Source of the DNA: Himantopus leucocephalus
Taxonomy: Eukaryota > Chordata > Aves > Charadriiformes > Recurvirostridae
Direction: 5' to 3'
DNA: 64,000 nucleotides
Assembly (NCBI GenBank): GCA_003993805.1
Contig: RSEF01000002.1
Location: 67,303,879-67,367,878, forward strand
The notes under the pieces were generated by a model that worked only from the letters and a program-made list of their open reading frames with translations, was not told the DNA's origin and did no database searches. Shown one piece after another: positions 1 through 11,025 of the stretch. Numbering within the stretch: the stretch's first letter is position 1; each line of letters starts with the position of its first letter. The translations under genes and the position numbers were made by a program.

Positions 1-214
1 GTCAGAGTTTTGCTTCAGAAGTAACTGGCTAAGGAGTCTGGAGTTTCCAGTGCTACTGTAGGTCTACAGGCTTAAACTGGAATGATGTAACATTTGAATA
101 AAGAGCGAGCTCATAACTAACAACAGGTTGGAAGCCTGACAGTAGTAAAGCCATCCCCACCCACTGTCCAGCCTGCAGGTACCCCTCAGATTTCCAGCTG
201 TGTTGAAACATTAC

Positions 215-398
215 CTGTTTTAGCAGCAGTAGCAGGTGGTGTGAATTGCTGCATGGGCTCAGATGGCACAGTGCTGGTGGGAAATAGCATAATCCCACCT
301 TCAGTGACATTCTCTGGGGCCCTTGTGGGAGTCTCGGTTTTCTCTGACACACCTGGGGAGAAATCCAGTTTGTCTGAAGAAGGGGAAGGCGTAGCAGC
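215..398 (-). CDS. KIAA0319: KIAA0319 exon: Pro/Ser/Thr-rich extracellular linker
   Basis: This is the leftmost visible exon of KIAA0319, a type I plasma-membrane glycoprotein linked to neuronal migration and endocytosis. On the minus strand it runs from a pyrimidine-rich acceptor ending TTTCAG (exon starts at 398) to the donor ACAG|GTAATG (exon ends at 215). Read from the first base it is open for 61 codons and gives a Ser/Thr/Pro-rich, Cys-free peptide (AATPSPSSDKLDFSP near the start, TPPATAAKT at the end). That is the character of the mucin-like stretch between the MANSC and PKD domains in the human protein. It enters in phase 0 and leaves in phase 1. The large upstream exon ends in phase 1, so the two cannot be joined directly and another exon or boundary is implied. 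A second reading frame is also open (Leu-rich), but composition favours the first. The PKD repeats, EGF-like part and transmembrane segment lie outside the window to the left. Confidence 0.75.
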
Positions 399-1068
399 CT
401 GAAAGGTGAATTGTAGGGAAAGAGTTGTCATAAGTGGGCCATTTTTCACATTTCTAGATTTAGAGGTATGTTTTTTTTTAAATAGCATGTAGTGTGAACC
501 AAGTGATTTATGTAACTAGGAAGTTTTATTCATATACAGAATATCTATCAAAGGAGGACTGGTTTTGGTGGTTTTTGTTTTGTTTTTTTTTTTTCCCCAT
601 CAGGCTTTGTAAGAAATGTTAACCATTTTCCAAGTTTCAGATGCAGAACAATGTAGGCTATGGTCATCAAAACAAGGTAACCTGGAATACAACTAAGGCT
701 ATCAGTTCCTAAAATAATAAAAAACAGTAGGACAGGTGTAAATATAGTCATAAACCTTTAAAAGCCAATGACAGAAAAAGCCTGTGTAGTGAGTATTATT
801 GTCTTCATGCTACACATACACATACATAACAGAATCCTTGCCTCTTACTACATCTGCTCAGACCAGAACTTGCTCATGCCTTCTTATCCCCTCACCACTA
901 ATAAAATGCCCTAAATCTCTCTACTTCAATCACCAAGCAGTAGTGGTGTTCTCACTGACCCGCCTTATTAGTAAATCAGAACTGCAGCAAAGGACACAGC
1001 AAGTTTTGCAGGAAAAACTCAGCACTGTGTTAGCCTTGCCCATCACCTTTTAGCAACACATTAGTCTT
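399..1068. other. KIAA0319 intron, unique sequence
   Basis: This is intronic sequence downstream of the MANSC exon in transcript order. It contains short T-rich runs around 578-596 and no recognisable exon or repeat. Confidence 0.6.
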
Positions 1069-1600
1069 AGCAGGCCATCAGTTTTTCCTTATGTTCTCAA
1101 GACTTACTTCTAACCCAAAATCTAGAGAATTTTGCCAATTATGGCTATTGTGTGTAGACACGAAGACATAACATATTGCTNTGGCTATTGTGTGTGGACA
1201 CGAAGACATAACATATTGCTATTATTTGTATCTAAGCTATTAACTGAAGAATAGGATTATGAACGTTGGTAAAATGCACACTCATATCATAGAATGACTG
1301 AGGTGGGAAGGGACCTCTAGAGATAGTCTAGTCCACNAGCAGGCCATCAGTTTTTCCTTATGTTCTCAAGACTTACTTCTAACCCAAAATCTAGAGAATT
1401 TTGCCAATTATGGCTATTGTGTGTAGACACGAAGACATAACATATTGCTATTATTTGTATCTAAGCTATTAACTGAAGAATAGGATTATGAATGTTGGTA
1501 AACTACACACTCATATCACAGAATGACTGAGGTGGGAAGGGACCTCTAGAGATAGTCTAATCCAACACTCTCCTCAAAACTAGGGTCAGCTACAGCAGGC
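1069..1600. repeat. Unmerged contig overlap: duplicated segment around single Ns
   Basis: Single Ns at 1181 and 1337 cut this stretch into three pieces. The last 112 bases before the first N (1069-1180) are identical to the first 112 bases after the second N (1338-1449). The middle piece (1182-1336) is a slightly diverged copy of about 1412-1567. This is the pattern of overlapping contigs laid end to end and joined by one N. The true sequence is most likely a single copy. Confidence 0.85.
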
Positions 1601-1902
1601 TGCTCAGGACCACATCCAGTCAGGTTTTGAATATCTCCAAGGACAGAGAATCCACAATCTCTCTGGAAAACTTGTTCCAATGTTTGACCACCCACACAGG
1701 AAAAAAGAAAAAGATGGTTTTTACTGTTTAAATAGAATTCCCTGTATTTCAATTTGTGTCCTTTGCCTCTTGTCCTGGCACTGGATGGCAATGAAAAGAG
1801 CCTGGTTCCATCTTCTTCACTCCTGCCATAGTTATTTATACACATTGGTAAGATCCCCCTGAACCCTCTCTGCTCAAGGCTGACCCGTCCCAGCTCTCAG
1901 GT
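1512..1902 (-). mobile_element. CR1 LINE 3' fragment
   Basis: This is the antisense 3' end of a CR1 non-LTR retrotransposon. It starts with the hallmark bird motif ACAGAATGACTGAGGTGGG, followed by the GGACCTCTAGAGAT and GTCAGCTACAGCAGGCTGCTC blocks of the CR1 3' region. It runs to about 1902, where similarity fades. The short stretch 1279-1336 before the N repeats its first bases because of the contig overlap. It is 5' truncated and non-functional. Confidence 0.9.
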
Positions 1903-2365
1903 TTTCTTCATGTTTCAGGTGCTCCACTTTCACTCTGCAGTCTGTTGCCTCCCTAGGAAATCCGAGCAGCTCTGCCTTGGATGTGAGCAGGAGGAAAAGC
2001 TCCCTGCGCAACTGGGAACGTGGCAGCAATGCCAGGGACTGTTGCTTCCCAGCCTGCGAGGAAACAGAGAGCATGGAAGTCATCTGCAACTCCAACTCTG
2101 CCTTCAAGAAGGACAGAGAGGAAAGATCCCTGTGCAGCTGGGACAGTGACAGCAGTGTTGGGCGCTGTGGCTTCATACACTGTGAGGATGTCGAGGACCA
2201 CAACAAGTGCTGCACCTTCAGAGGGGTCCATAATACAGACTATGCAAGCACCTTTATGGCCACACCTCCAGCTCTGCTCAATATGCAGATAGTAAGAAGA
2301 TCTGTCTGAGCAGTTGGGACACTAACAGCAGGATCAGGGACTGCAGCTCCCCTAAATTAGCGCAT
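1903..2365. repeat. Degenerate three-copy direct repeat
   Basis: A block of about 60 bases recurs at roughly 1989, 2116 and 2292. Each copy has GAGGAAA-like purines, then a CCCTGxGCAxCTGGGA-like core, then GxGACTGTTGCTTCC-like sequence. A weaker partial copy precedes the first, around 1936. The first two are 126 bases apart and the second and third 176 apart. The copies are clearly related but well diverged, so the array is old. I do not recognise the family. It lies next to a CR1 3' fragment. Confidence 0.6.
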
Positions 2366-4457
2366 TTTCAGCATGCCAACTCTAGACTCTTGGCAGGAAT
2401 TTCACCCTTGACAACATCATCATGTACAGGGAGAGCTTCAAGTCCATCCTGCCTCACACTTGGACAAAAGGCCTTTCTTCCAGACACCTCTCCTTTACGT
2501 GCTCACTCCATCCCACATCTTCCAAAGAGATCTTCTTTACCACACTTTGGGAAAGCGTTAGTTTGCCTTCCAAATTTGAGGGAAATCTATTTTTCTGAGC
2601 TTCCTCTGGCCTTCCTCCTCTCCTGGCCCTTTGCCAATCTATCAGCTGAGAAACAGCCATCCTGGCTTTGTAGGACAGATGGGGACAAAGTCACCTCAAA
2701 CATACCTTTCCTAGGACACTCTCTTCTGCAACGGCACTAAACATGTCTTCAGTCAGCAAGCCTAGGCAAGACTCAGCAGTCAAAAAGGTGCTCTGTGGCA
2801 CTGTCACATGTGAAGCAGTGTCACAGCCGAAAAAATAGCTTAAACTAAGAACATTAGCAGGTAGTAGATAATTGGGGCAGGGGCAATAGCAAAAATTGAG
2901 TTCTCAGGCAGAAACTGTTACTGAGAGATACACTGGAGCAGATGCGGAGGGCAAGATTAACCTAGATTCCAGCTTGGAAACTGAAAGGAAAATTAAAGAA
3001 AAGAAGGACTCTTCCTGGGAATGAGTACGGTAGGCAGTTCTGTCAGTATGGGCTTTGTGGGTTTTTTGTTTGCTTTTGCCCACCTGTACAGCCACAACTG
3101 CTTGTTACAAAATAAATACACCAACTGTGAGAGCCCACATCCTTCAGTTTTGACTTGAGTGCAAATCTCTTGAGAATTCCAACAGGAAACAAGAACACCC
3201 CCAATAATTCAAAAGGGAAAAAATAGTCATGCAGTTCCCTGGGGAAGCTCAAATTTACAGTGCAGGCAACAGCATCACATCAAGGGAGATCCTTCCCCAA
3301 TTCTGGTCCCTGGCTGACCCCACAGATTGGGTGCTTTCTTTTCTCCCCGTGAATGGGAAGGACAAGCCCAACCATGTTGCCTTGCTCCATCCTGATGCAA
3401 GGCAACCCAGCTTTCCCCTTCAAGGAATCATCTTCCTCAAGTACTCCTAAAGACAACTGATCAGGGCTCTGGTGAGTCAATGGCTGCTAGTGTTGTGTTT
3501 TATACAACTGCTTCCCCAGCAGTGTTTCCTCTATGTCCCTCTGCACATGTGACTACTACATAACTGCAGTACTATTTGCGCTCTCTCATTTATCTGGAAA
3601 ACCTTATGGAGAACAGCTCTGCCAGCAGTGAAACTCTGCTCTTTCACTGGTCTGCTTCTGCCTCCTTCTTTGCAGTCAGTTATCCGTCTAATGATTTCAA
3701 GCAAGTATGACCTCTACTAATTGTGTAGTTGGGGAGCTGCAAAAGNACTTCAAGAGAGAAATAAACATTTTTGACAGCTAAATCTAAATATCGAAACAAC
3801 TTTCAGTGGCCCTATAGAAACCCTAGGCATCAAGTCAATGCATTTTTAACTAAACAGGACTGTTCAGCATTCGCAGGCCTCAAAACTGAAACAAAGCCAA
3901 AATAAGATATGAACATCTCTGATATTCCACTTCATTCTAACTCTTAAATATCAATTCTGAAGGCATACCAATCAGACATTAAAAGGCTCTTAATCATATA
4001 TATTCTGTCAGTCATCTTAAGCTTTCTTAGGTAGAGCTTTATGCATTTTGACTGTACCATTATTCATGCAAAAACAATAAACGCAAGTCAGGCATAACTT
4101 ATTCAATAAGTGTTTGAAACATTGCATCATCAACGCAGCAGTAGCTGGAATCTAAGACCTGAAAAACCTCACCCTACTTAACAGATCGGCAGTTAACCTG
4201 GAAATTTAAAAAAAAAAATTAATACTTCACAGGTATCTCACTTCAAAGATGGGCAGCACTGCAGGCTTCTGTTTTGGACGGCTTGACAGCATTTACTCTG
4301 TACAGATTTCTAAATGTATTCATGTTATTGAGCTGCTAGAGGGTGACAGTCCGTAACATCACTCTGAACTGTGATGTAAACCCATAAGCCAGGTTTCTCA
4401 GTTAACTGACAAACCCCATATGCTCTATCCTAAGTCACATACAGAAATCACCTACAC
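2366..4457. other. KIAA0319 intron, no recognised feature
   Basis: This is moderately AT-rich intronic sequence with a single N at 3745. No exon or clear repeat was seen. The open frames here are short and lack coding character. Confidence 0.5.
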
Positions 4458-4648
4458 CTGACTGCATTTATGGCAAGGATGCTCCTGGGGCACAGGCTCT
4501 GGAGGCTTGTGTTTGGTTGGTCTCAGTTTAAAAGAACAAAGCTCAAAGAACACAGCACAGGAGGACACTGCATCCTGCTGACTACTGTGAACGAAGGGAA
4601 CTGCATTTTTGCCACCTTGCTGTGTCTTACTTGTCAAAACAGCTTTTT
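4458..4648 (-). CDS. KIAA0319: Candidate KIAA0319 exon (low confidence)
   Basis: This candidate is proposed because the exons on either side do not match in phase: the MANSC exon ends in phase 1 and the linker exon at 398 starts in phase 0. On the minus strand a pyrimidine-rich acceptor (CTTCTGCAGCTTCCAG, exon from 4648) and a donor (AGTCAG|GTGTAG, exon to 4458) enclose 191 bases with no stop that convert phase 1 to phase 0 exactly. The predicted 63 residues end in a Pro/Glu/Lys/His-rich stretch (KHKPPEPVPQEHP), plausible for an extracellular linker. The middle is hydrophobic and Cys-containing, which is less typical. I see no convincing match to the human protein. An open 191-base stretch can occur by chance, and RNA evidence would decide it. 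Confidence 0.22.
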
Positions 4649-7074
4649 CTGGAAGCTGCAGAAGGGAGTGCCTCAGCACGAATCTAGGAACAGAGCTATA
4701 GAATTGCTGTAGCAGAATTAAGCAGAGGACAGGAAAATATTGTATAATATGCAATAAACAGAGAGCATTTCATTAAAGTTATTAGCAAAAATGGTTTTAA
4801 GACCATCACATTTTCATAACCTATACAAAAAGACCACAGTTTAAGAGGTAGTTTGGATGCTATACCAGTAATAAAACTATTTGGTGATATCTTGGCATTT
4901 TTAATCCAGTATAAAAACTTAAAAATTTCCTTAATAACAAAACTTAGTCTCCAAAGAAACATTTTTTTCAGAAGGAAACACAAATATGTGCCTGAACAAT
5001 CCCTATGAGATTTGATTAAAATGTCTGCTTGCTGGAGAAAGAGACATATAAGAAGGAAATCCTATCACCAGAATTTATCACAGGCAGCATCTTTTTCACT
5101 AGAGTCACGAGTGCAGTTCCCAAACCAGAAAAACTGGAAGCCAAGCCAGAAGTCTGTGTTAGGCATAACCTGCAGGGTTTGGGTGGCACAACACTGGATA
5201 CAGGGGTCACCCCTGTGGTCCTAGACAGTTTGGCAATGGATGGAAACAAGCCACCACAAGCCAACACTGCAACCACTCAGACATAGTTAAGAAAGGGCAG
5301 TAACTACTGGGGGCAGGGGACACAGGAGGCGGTGAGGGGCATGAACAACAGGAGACATGAGAGGGAACATGTGGAAGGGGACATTATTTGGCACAGGGCT
5401 GGAGACACCCTCTAGGAAGGAGGCACTTCATGCCACCTCCCAGGGGACTGAGGCCCACAGAGAAGCCCACACCAGAGCAGAAGAAACAAGTAAGAAGTAA
5501 GGAACGGTGGCAGAAAGAGAAAGAAGCAACAAGTGGGAAAAAGGAAACTGCCATGCGCTGACCCCAACCTCCTGTACCGCCTGTCACCTCACCAAAAGGA
5601 CTGAGCATAACGTGAAGTGAAAAGATGGGGAGTGGGGACTAGGAAGGGGACAAGGAGATGTGTCTGGACTGAAGCTGAACCTGGGGAAGGCCATGTTTGC
5701 CAAAACTGCTCATCATCTTAATTTCTCTATGAATATCTAAATTCAAAGGATTCCCACTGGGAAACAAAGGCTGCACAGGCTTTGGCAGTTTCTCTAAACC
5801 TTCTGCTTCTCTAGATTCTTAATCTTTCTCTACATTAATAGAGAGCTTTTAGAGTAATTTCACAATACATTTCAGGAACAGCTTTCAATGCTATCCCATC
5901 AACTCTCTACAGCTCTGCTAACAGAGCACTGCCAGATCACCTTGTAACTACAGTTGTCTCATCAGCTCTTCAACATCACTACCAGCTGGGGCTGAAGACT
6001 GACCCAGTTTTGGAGCTTTGTCCTTTCTGCACTGAAAGAAGCAAGCTCATTCCTCAGCCTTTCCATAGGAATTTCAACGGCCATGCTAGCGTAATGTTCG
6101 CATAATGCAAAGACCTCACAGGAATGCCTCCTCTGCGTCCCAGTGAGAAATGGGTTTCACTCCATTTACTTTACAATAAACTCCTATCTACACAAGCAGT
6201 GCACAAAGAGAAAGCAAAATCTTTCTATTCTAGCTGGGGTCGCAAAATCAAAGTAGAGATTTACAAAGTGGGCTTGGCCATATATATCATTACCATTGCA
6301 AGATATGAAATCTCAACTTTCATAAAGCTGTATTCACATGATCCCTTAGAGATGGGGAACAAATTTGCTCAGCTCTGTTTACCACAGACTTTAGGTGAAC
6401 TCAAAGTTGTGTGTCTTCTCTGAGGCACAAGGCATAAGTAGTGCAGTTGGCAGAGATCCTGACAATTGGCTAAAGCTTAGCACAGTGCTTATATGGCTTC
6501 CCTTTGCCAGCAAAATACAATAGAGGCAAGCTTCAAGTCTTACTGCATGCTCAAAGAGCGCAAACATAGTGGTGCATGGAGCTAATGCAGATTCTTTCGA
6601 TGGCTTAATTTCCAGTACACAACACAGGCTTGCTAGTTTCCCCTAGCAGATGGAAGAAAAAATGGGAGATGAGCTTAGTACAGCAGTGGTTTGGTTTCCT
6701 TAATTTTAACTTTGCAAGAACAGCTCAGCTATTGCCCTTTGTTAAAACTAGCTACAACTCTAGGACATGACAGGATATCACTCTAAGTTTTATCAGCAGG
6801 GACAGTATACTTTGGTATCATACTTTTCAAATGTATATTTATACGTACTTTTTGCATACTAGTAGAAAAACCAAAAACTACCCCTCTTGCCTAAACTCCC
6901 ATGTTAATTTATGCTCATTTTAAGGTCTGCATAGCAGATACTTTTAAAAACAAGTCTTCTCTTGTTAACTCTGCTTGCAGAAGCAGTACCCACTTCTCAA
7001 CTTGCAACAGCACTTTATCTGTTATCAAATGTTTTTCCATATGCATGGAGGGAAGTTCTACTCTCTTCTCACTC
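4649..7074. other. KIAA0319 intron, including a purine-rich stretch
   Basis: This is intronic sequence. The part at about 5280-5660 is strongly G/A-rich on the plus strand, with repeated GGGGACA/GAGGG-like words, and looks like low-complexity sequence. The rest is unique AT-rich DNA. A plus-strand open frame at 5029-5286 has no recognised similarity. Confidence 0.5.
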
Positions 7075-7800
7075 GTGCCAAGACACTCCAGATCAACTTG
7101 GTCAATCATACAAGTCACAGCCTATCTCGAGCCTAGAGGACGTGATCCTTGAAAAGCAACCTGCTCTCATGGTCCCCACTTATCTCCAGGACAGTCTCCC
7201 TTGGGATTCTTCCAAGCAGATCCCACAACAGGCCAAAGGCTGTTCTCCTGAAGCCCATGGCTGTGACTCTGCTTTGTGACTTATTCCCACCCCTCTCATG
7301 GACCTGTACTCCACCACCTCATGGCCACTTCCCTGGCCCATCAATTCCTCCTTGCCTGCAAGGGTGAGGTCCAGCAGAGCCTCTCTCCTTGTCAGCTCCA
7401 CAACCACTTCTGGTAACTTCTTGAAGTTATCATCAACACACTCCAGAAACCTCTTGCATTGCTTACGCCCTGCTCTCTTGCCCTCCTAGGAGGTACTGGG
7501 GTGGCTTAAATCCCCCACGAGGACCAGGAGCTGTGAATACGAGGCTTCTCCCAGTTGCCTGAAGGCTTCATCTGCTTTTTCCTGACCAGGTACTATGAAG
7601 CAGACATGCACCCTAATGTTGCCCACAACAGTTGGCCTGCAAGCCTTGAGCCATATAAACTCTTGACTAGCTCATTGTCATCTCTAGGTAGAGCTCCTAG
7701 GCTTCCCTCCTAGCACCTGCTGAAAGGGTGATCATGAGCCGACTAGGGCAAAAGCCCAAAGCACCCTTGATCAGTAACAGCTCAGAGCTTGTAAGAAGCT
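7075..7800 (-). mobile_element. CR1-like LINE, endonuclease-region fragment
   Basis: This is a degraded antisense LINE copy. On the minus strand it encodes a remnant of the region downstream of the CR1 endonuclease, recognisable from the LTRREALLDLTLAGKEEL stretch followed by HEVVEYR. The plus strand also carries the typical antisense signature TAAATCCCCCACGAGGACCAG. The reading frames are interrupted, so it is a dead copy. The right edge is approximate because similarity fades after about 7700. Confidence 0.75.
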
Positions 7801-8980
7801 GCTAAAGGCCCCAGTCTCTGCTGTCTGTACTCTCCCAGCTGCAGCAACCACTCATGTGCCTCACAGGCACTCCCAGCGGTCCCCCAGGAATCCCAGAAGT
7901 TCTCAGAATATCTAGAAGATCTCAAAGCAGAGAGAAACTGCCACACCTCAAGGCTGCAATGGTATTCAAGTTAAACTGTATCTTAAAACCTGCTGTTCTC
8001 CACACATACTTTTGCCATTTCAGTCATCCCCTCCAAGAACCTCACGTGTCACAGATTTCATGCAACTTTCTTATTTACATATATTTTTCTTCTCTACAAT
8101 AATGGCAAAAAATTATCATTTTTACAGCAAGAGATAGGTAGTCGCTGGTTACAAAATCTGGTGGAATTCAGAGCAATCCAGCTAACACTGCTTAATTTCC
8201 TCTTCCCTCTAGCAGGGGCGTGTGTCAAATCCAGAAAATGTTGACTTTACAACCTGTTTCAACTTTCCAACTGGTCCCACCCTGATCTTAAGGAACCAGA
8301 CCCCCTTTAGTCCCAACTGATCAAACTGGCTGGCATAAATACAGAACAGGTGCATCCTACTTAAGTATCTAAATTAGTTTTTAAGCATTTAACTTGTTTT
8401 TCTCAAGACTTCAAGAAAAGGATTCTGAGAACAAAAACACCTTATCCACTTTATCCTACGGTACATCATGGTCCAAAACCACCTCCTTATGTACCTTGCC
8501 TCTCATGTTTTAAAAGCATTATAAAAGGTATTTATTCAGCACCATTATATCTGGAACACACCGATGCATTAGTAAAATGAAATCCATAAAACAGGCTTAA
8601 TTTTATTGATGGAGGAACTTACGTTTACTGTGTTGGCCTTTGGACACTAGGAGGGTCCACTAGTATTGCTCAGCTAACTTCTTCTAATGAGTCACCAAGG
8701 GTCAGAAGGCAAGAATACAGTAACACTATTACACCAGGTCCAAGCCCAGTCATCTATACACTTCCAAGGGAACCCCACAGTGTCTCAAAAGGAGCTCTGC
8801 TCCATATCATCCAATAGAAAAGAGTCCTTTAGTGATTCATGTGCCTGTTAAAACAATCCTCTCCCCTTCAGCCTTTTCTACATTGTAACAGGCCTGTAAG
8901 TCATTTGAGTGTTAGGGTTACATTACAAAGCAATAACCTAATTTGATTTGAAAAACAAAACAATTGCAAAGTGGCCTCAC
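7801..8980. other. KIAA0319 intron, no recognised feature
   Basis: This is intronic, AT-rich unique sequence just downstream of the MANSC exon donor in transcript order. No repeat or exon was recognised. Confidence 0.55.
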
Positions 8981-9793
8981 CATACTCTGCCTGCTTCTTG
9001 AGGGGCAAACATACCTCTTTTTGCAAAGCATCATCAGGTTGTGCAGGAAGTTGAACAGCTGCTTCACTTTCAAATGTCTTCCCGGGGAATGGTGTAATCT
9101 CCGGTAGAGATGATAGCGACAGCCTCTCTATGGAGTGTTCGGTGACAGAGTTCAGTTCAGAGCTGTTTTTATGCAGAAGACTTTCCACCTTCACATCCTC
9201 CCCTTTCTTTTCAGCGAACTCTTCCTCGTTATCTCCATCATCACTCACAGAAGAGTTGAAGCCATTTTCACCTGCCACCATCAAGCCCCAGTCAGCATAA
9301 TCTGTGCTCTCCTTCTGCTCATGCTTGATGCTCACCTGAAAGGGGTCCTGCTCCAACTCTTTATAATCATCAATGTATTCAGGTATCTCCTCAAGGCTGG
9401 GGTCTTTGCCAAGCAGAGACAACTCTTTCAGGCTACTCACATCCTCAGACGGCTGATTCTGGAGTCCCACAGAGTGGACCATGCTTGGAATCACTTGCCC
9501 AAATCCTAGCAGCGAGGCTGGCCTCTGAGAAGGCCTCAACACAAAAGTAAGATAGGACTTAACAGTTTCAATTTTTTTAGGTTCACAATTCTCTTTGTGT
9601 TGGCAGTTCACGATGTAACAGCGCCGTTCAAACATCCACGACACGTCACAACCAGAGAGGTCACAACATGCTGCGATGCAGTCAGACACTGACATAGCAT
9701 GAGGAACTCGCATAATTTTAGTGGTTTCTAAGTTGGGAGATATTACTGCACCTGAGTACGTGGCTCCTTCTCTGCACTGCTCACAACTGGAAC
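8981..9793 (-). CDS. KIAA0319: KIAA0319 large exon: MANSC domain and linker
   Basis: This is the main N-terminal extracellular exon of KIAA0319. The acceptor GTTTCAG places the first exon base at 9793 and the donor TATG|GTGAGG ends it at 8981: 813 bases, entering in phase 1 and leaving in phase 1. The first about 85 residues form a MANSC (seven-cysteine) domain: CEQCREGATYSGAVISPNLE, the paired CC of AACCDLSGCD, MFERRCYIVNC, and CEPKK before SYLTFVLRP. After it comes an acidic Ser/Glu-rich linker with LGKDPSLEEIPEYIDDYKEL, closely matching human KIAA0319 (LGKDWGLEEMSEYSDDYREL), and DYADWGL followed by FNSSVSDD. These linker matches separate it from the paralogue KIAA0319L. The protein is a cell-surface adhesion/endocytic glycoprotein with PKD repeats encoded further left. 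The open frame running upstream to 9845 is intron read-through. The true N-terminus is in the exon at 19142. Confidence 0.97.
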
Positions 9794-10986
9794 CTGAAAC
9801 AACACCACCAATATAAGGCACAACACTACAACCAAGCCATAACATAGTTTACTGTGACCGAAAATGGCTTATCACAGGACAAGATAAAGACAGGTGGTAC
9901 CCTGTTTAAATAAGCTCATTTCCTTTCACTAACATCACCACTATTTTTTTTTCAGCATGTCCTTTGCAGCAGTATTTGTACTTTGGAGGATTTTTCAGTG
10001 TAGGATCTTGATATGTTTTGCAAAGTACTTCTTACTCCCCCTTGCTACAAATACATAGAGATAAAAGTGAGTTGCCAACACTTAAAAACAAGAACAGAAC
10101 AGGGAACACAAAAAAAAATCATGGGGTACCTCCATTACCCCCTTAGCATAGTAAGGAAAACACATTTTAAAACAAAATCCAAATAATGCTGTAACATGTC
10201 ATTGTTTCATTCAAGGGAGAAGGCAACAAAAATCTACATAGCAGAAACATTTGCCATCTCACTTGAACTTCATGAAGAATCCCTCACGCCAACGTAATTG
10301 CTGGGCTTAAAATAAAAGCTGGATCACATTATCAAATTTTTGCTGCTTTACCCACTAATTCATGTGAAATCCCAAGAGCTTGCTCCGTTAGGGAGCATCT
10401 TTCCTTCCTTTGCAGTGATGACATCAGAATTATTTTCATAGCACACCACAGACTGAGCGTGAAGTGTTCAGGTCAAGCATGAATCAACATACTGTATATC
10501 TCAGTCATTTTAAACATCTTTTCTAGGTGTTTTTTTCCTGGTTATAACTGCTCGTCAGAACTCCTCTCTCCAAAACGCAACTTGAAAAATCTGACCATGC
10601 TTCCAAAAAACAGTCAAGTAAAACCTGAACATTCTTCTTAACATGGTTTTCCACTAGATTTGCTAACTCAGCCAATGAAAACAAGATGTCACCACTGTGG
10701 AGCTAACACAGTAATGGAAGACAAAGCGGACTCTGCCTGCTTTGCACGTCATTAACAATTGAGTTCTGGCAGCAGAAACCTCCTTATTCACAATAATATA
10801 TGGCACGAGAAAAAGAAAAAAGGCAGCTTGACTAATGGATTCCAGCTCAAATCTGTTGAGCTGATGGGCAGGAAAAATGAAATCAATGAGTAGGAATAGG
10901 CCAGCAATAGGGGTTAGGTATGACCATGACCCAGAGCCTTAGAGATGCAGAGATTCTCCTACACATGCAGTGTCCCCAACCACCGA

Positions 10987-11025
10987 ACTACAGTTCCCAC
11001 CACATCTTCTGGGCTGAACTGTAGT
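10987..11025. repeat. Short perfect inverted repeat (hairpin)
   Basis: ACTACAGTTC (10987-10996) is followed after 19 bases by its exact reverse complement GAACTGTAGT (11016-11025). The left arm continues as CCCAC, so it resembles the ACTACANNTCCCA core bound by ZNF143/THAP11. It may also be the end of a small old transposon. Function is unknown. Confidence 0.5.

Noticed and set aside
1977..2309. Plus-strand open frame of 110 codons with internal repeats
   Set aside because: The repetition comes from the degenerate DNA repeat. There is no conserved domain or splice context, and it lies in a KIAA0319 intron on the opposite strand.
5029..5286. Plus-strand open frame of 85 codons
   Set aside because: It has no recognised similarity, promoter or splice support, and it overlaps an open frame on the other strand.
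8981..9793. Assignment to KIAA0319L instead of KIAA0319
   Set aside because: The linker after the MANSC domain matches the human KIAA0319 sequence (LGKD...LEE...EY.DDY.EL and DWGL...FNSSV), and the neighbours MRS2 and DCDC2 also fit the KIAA0319 locus.
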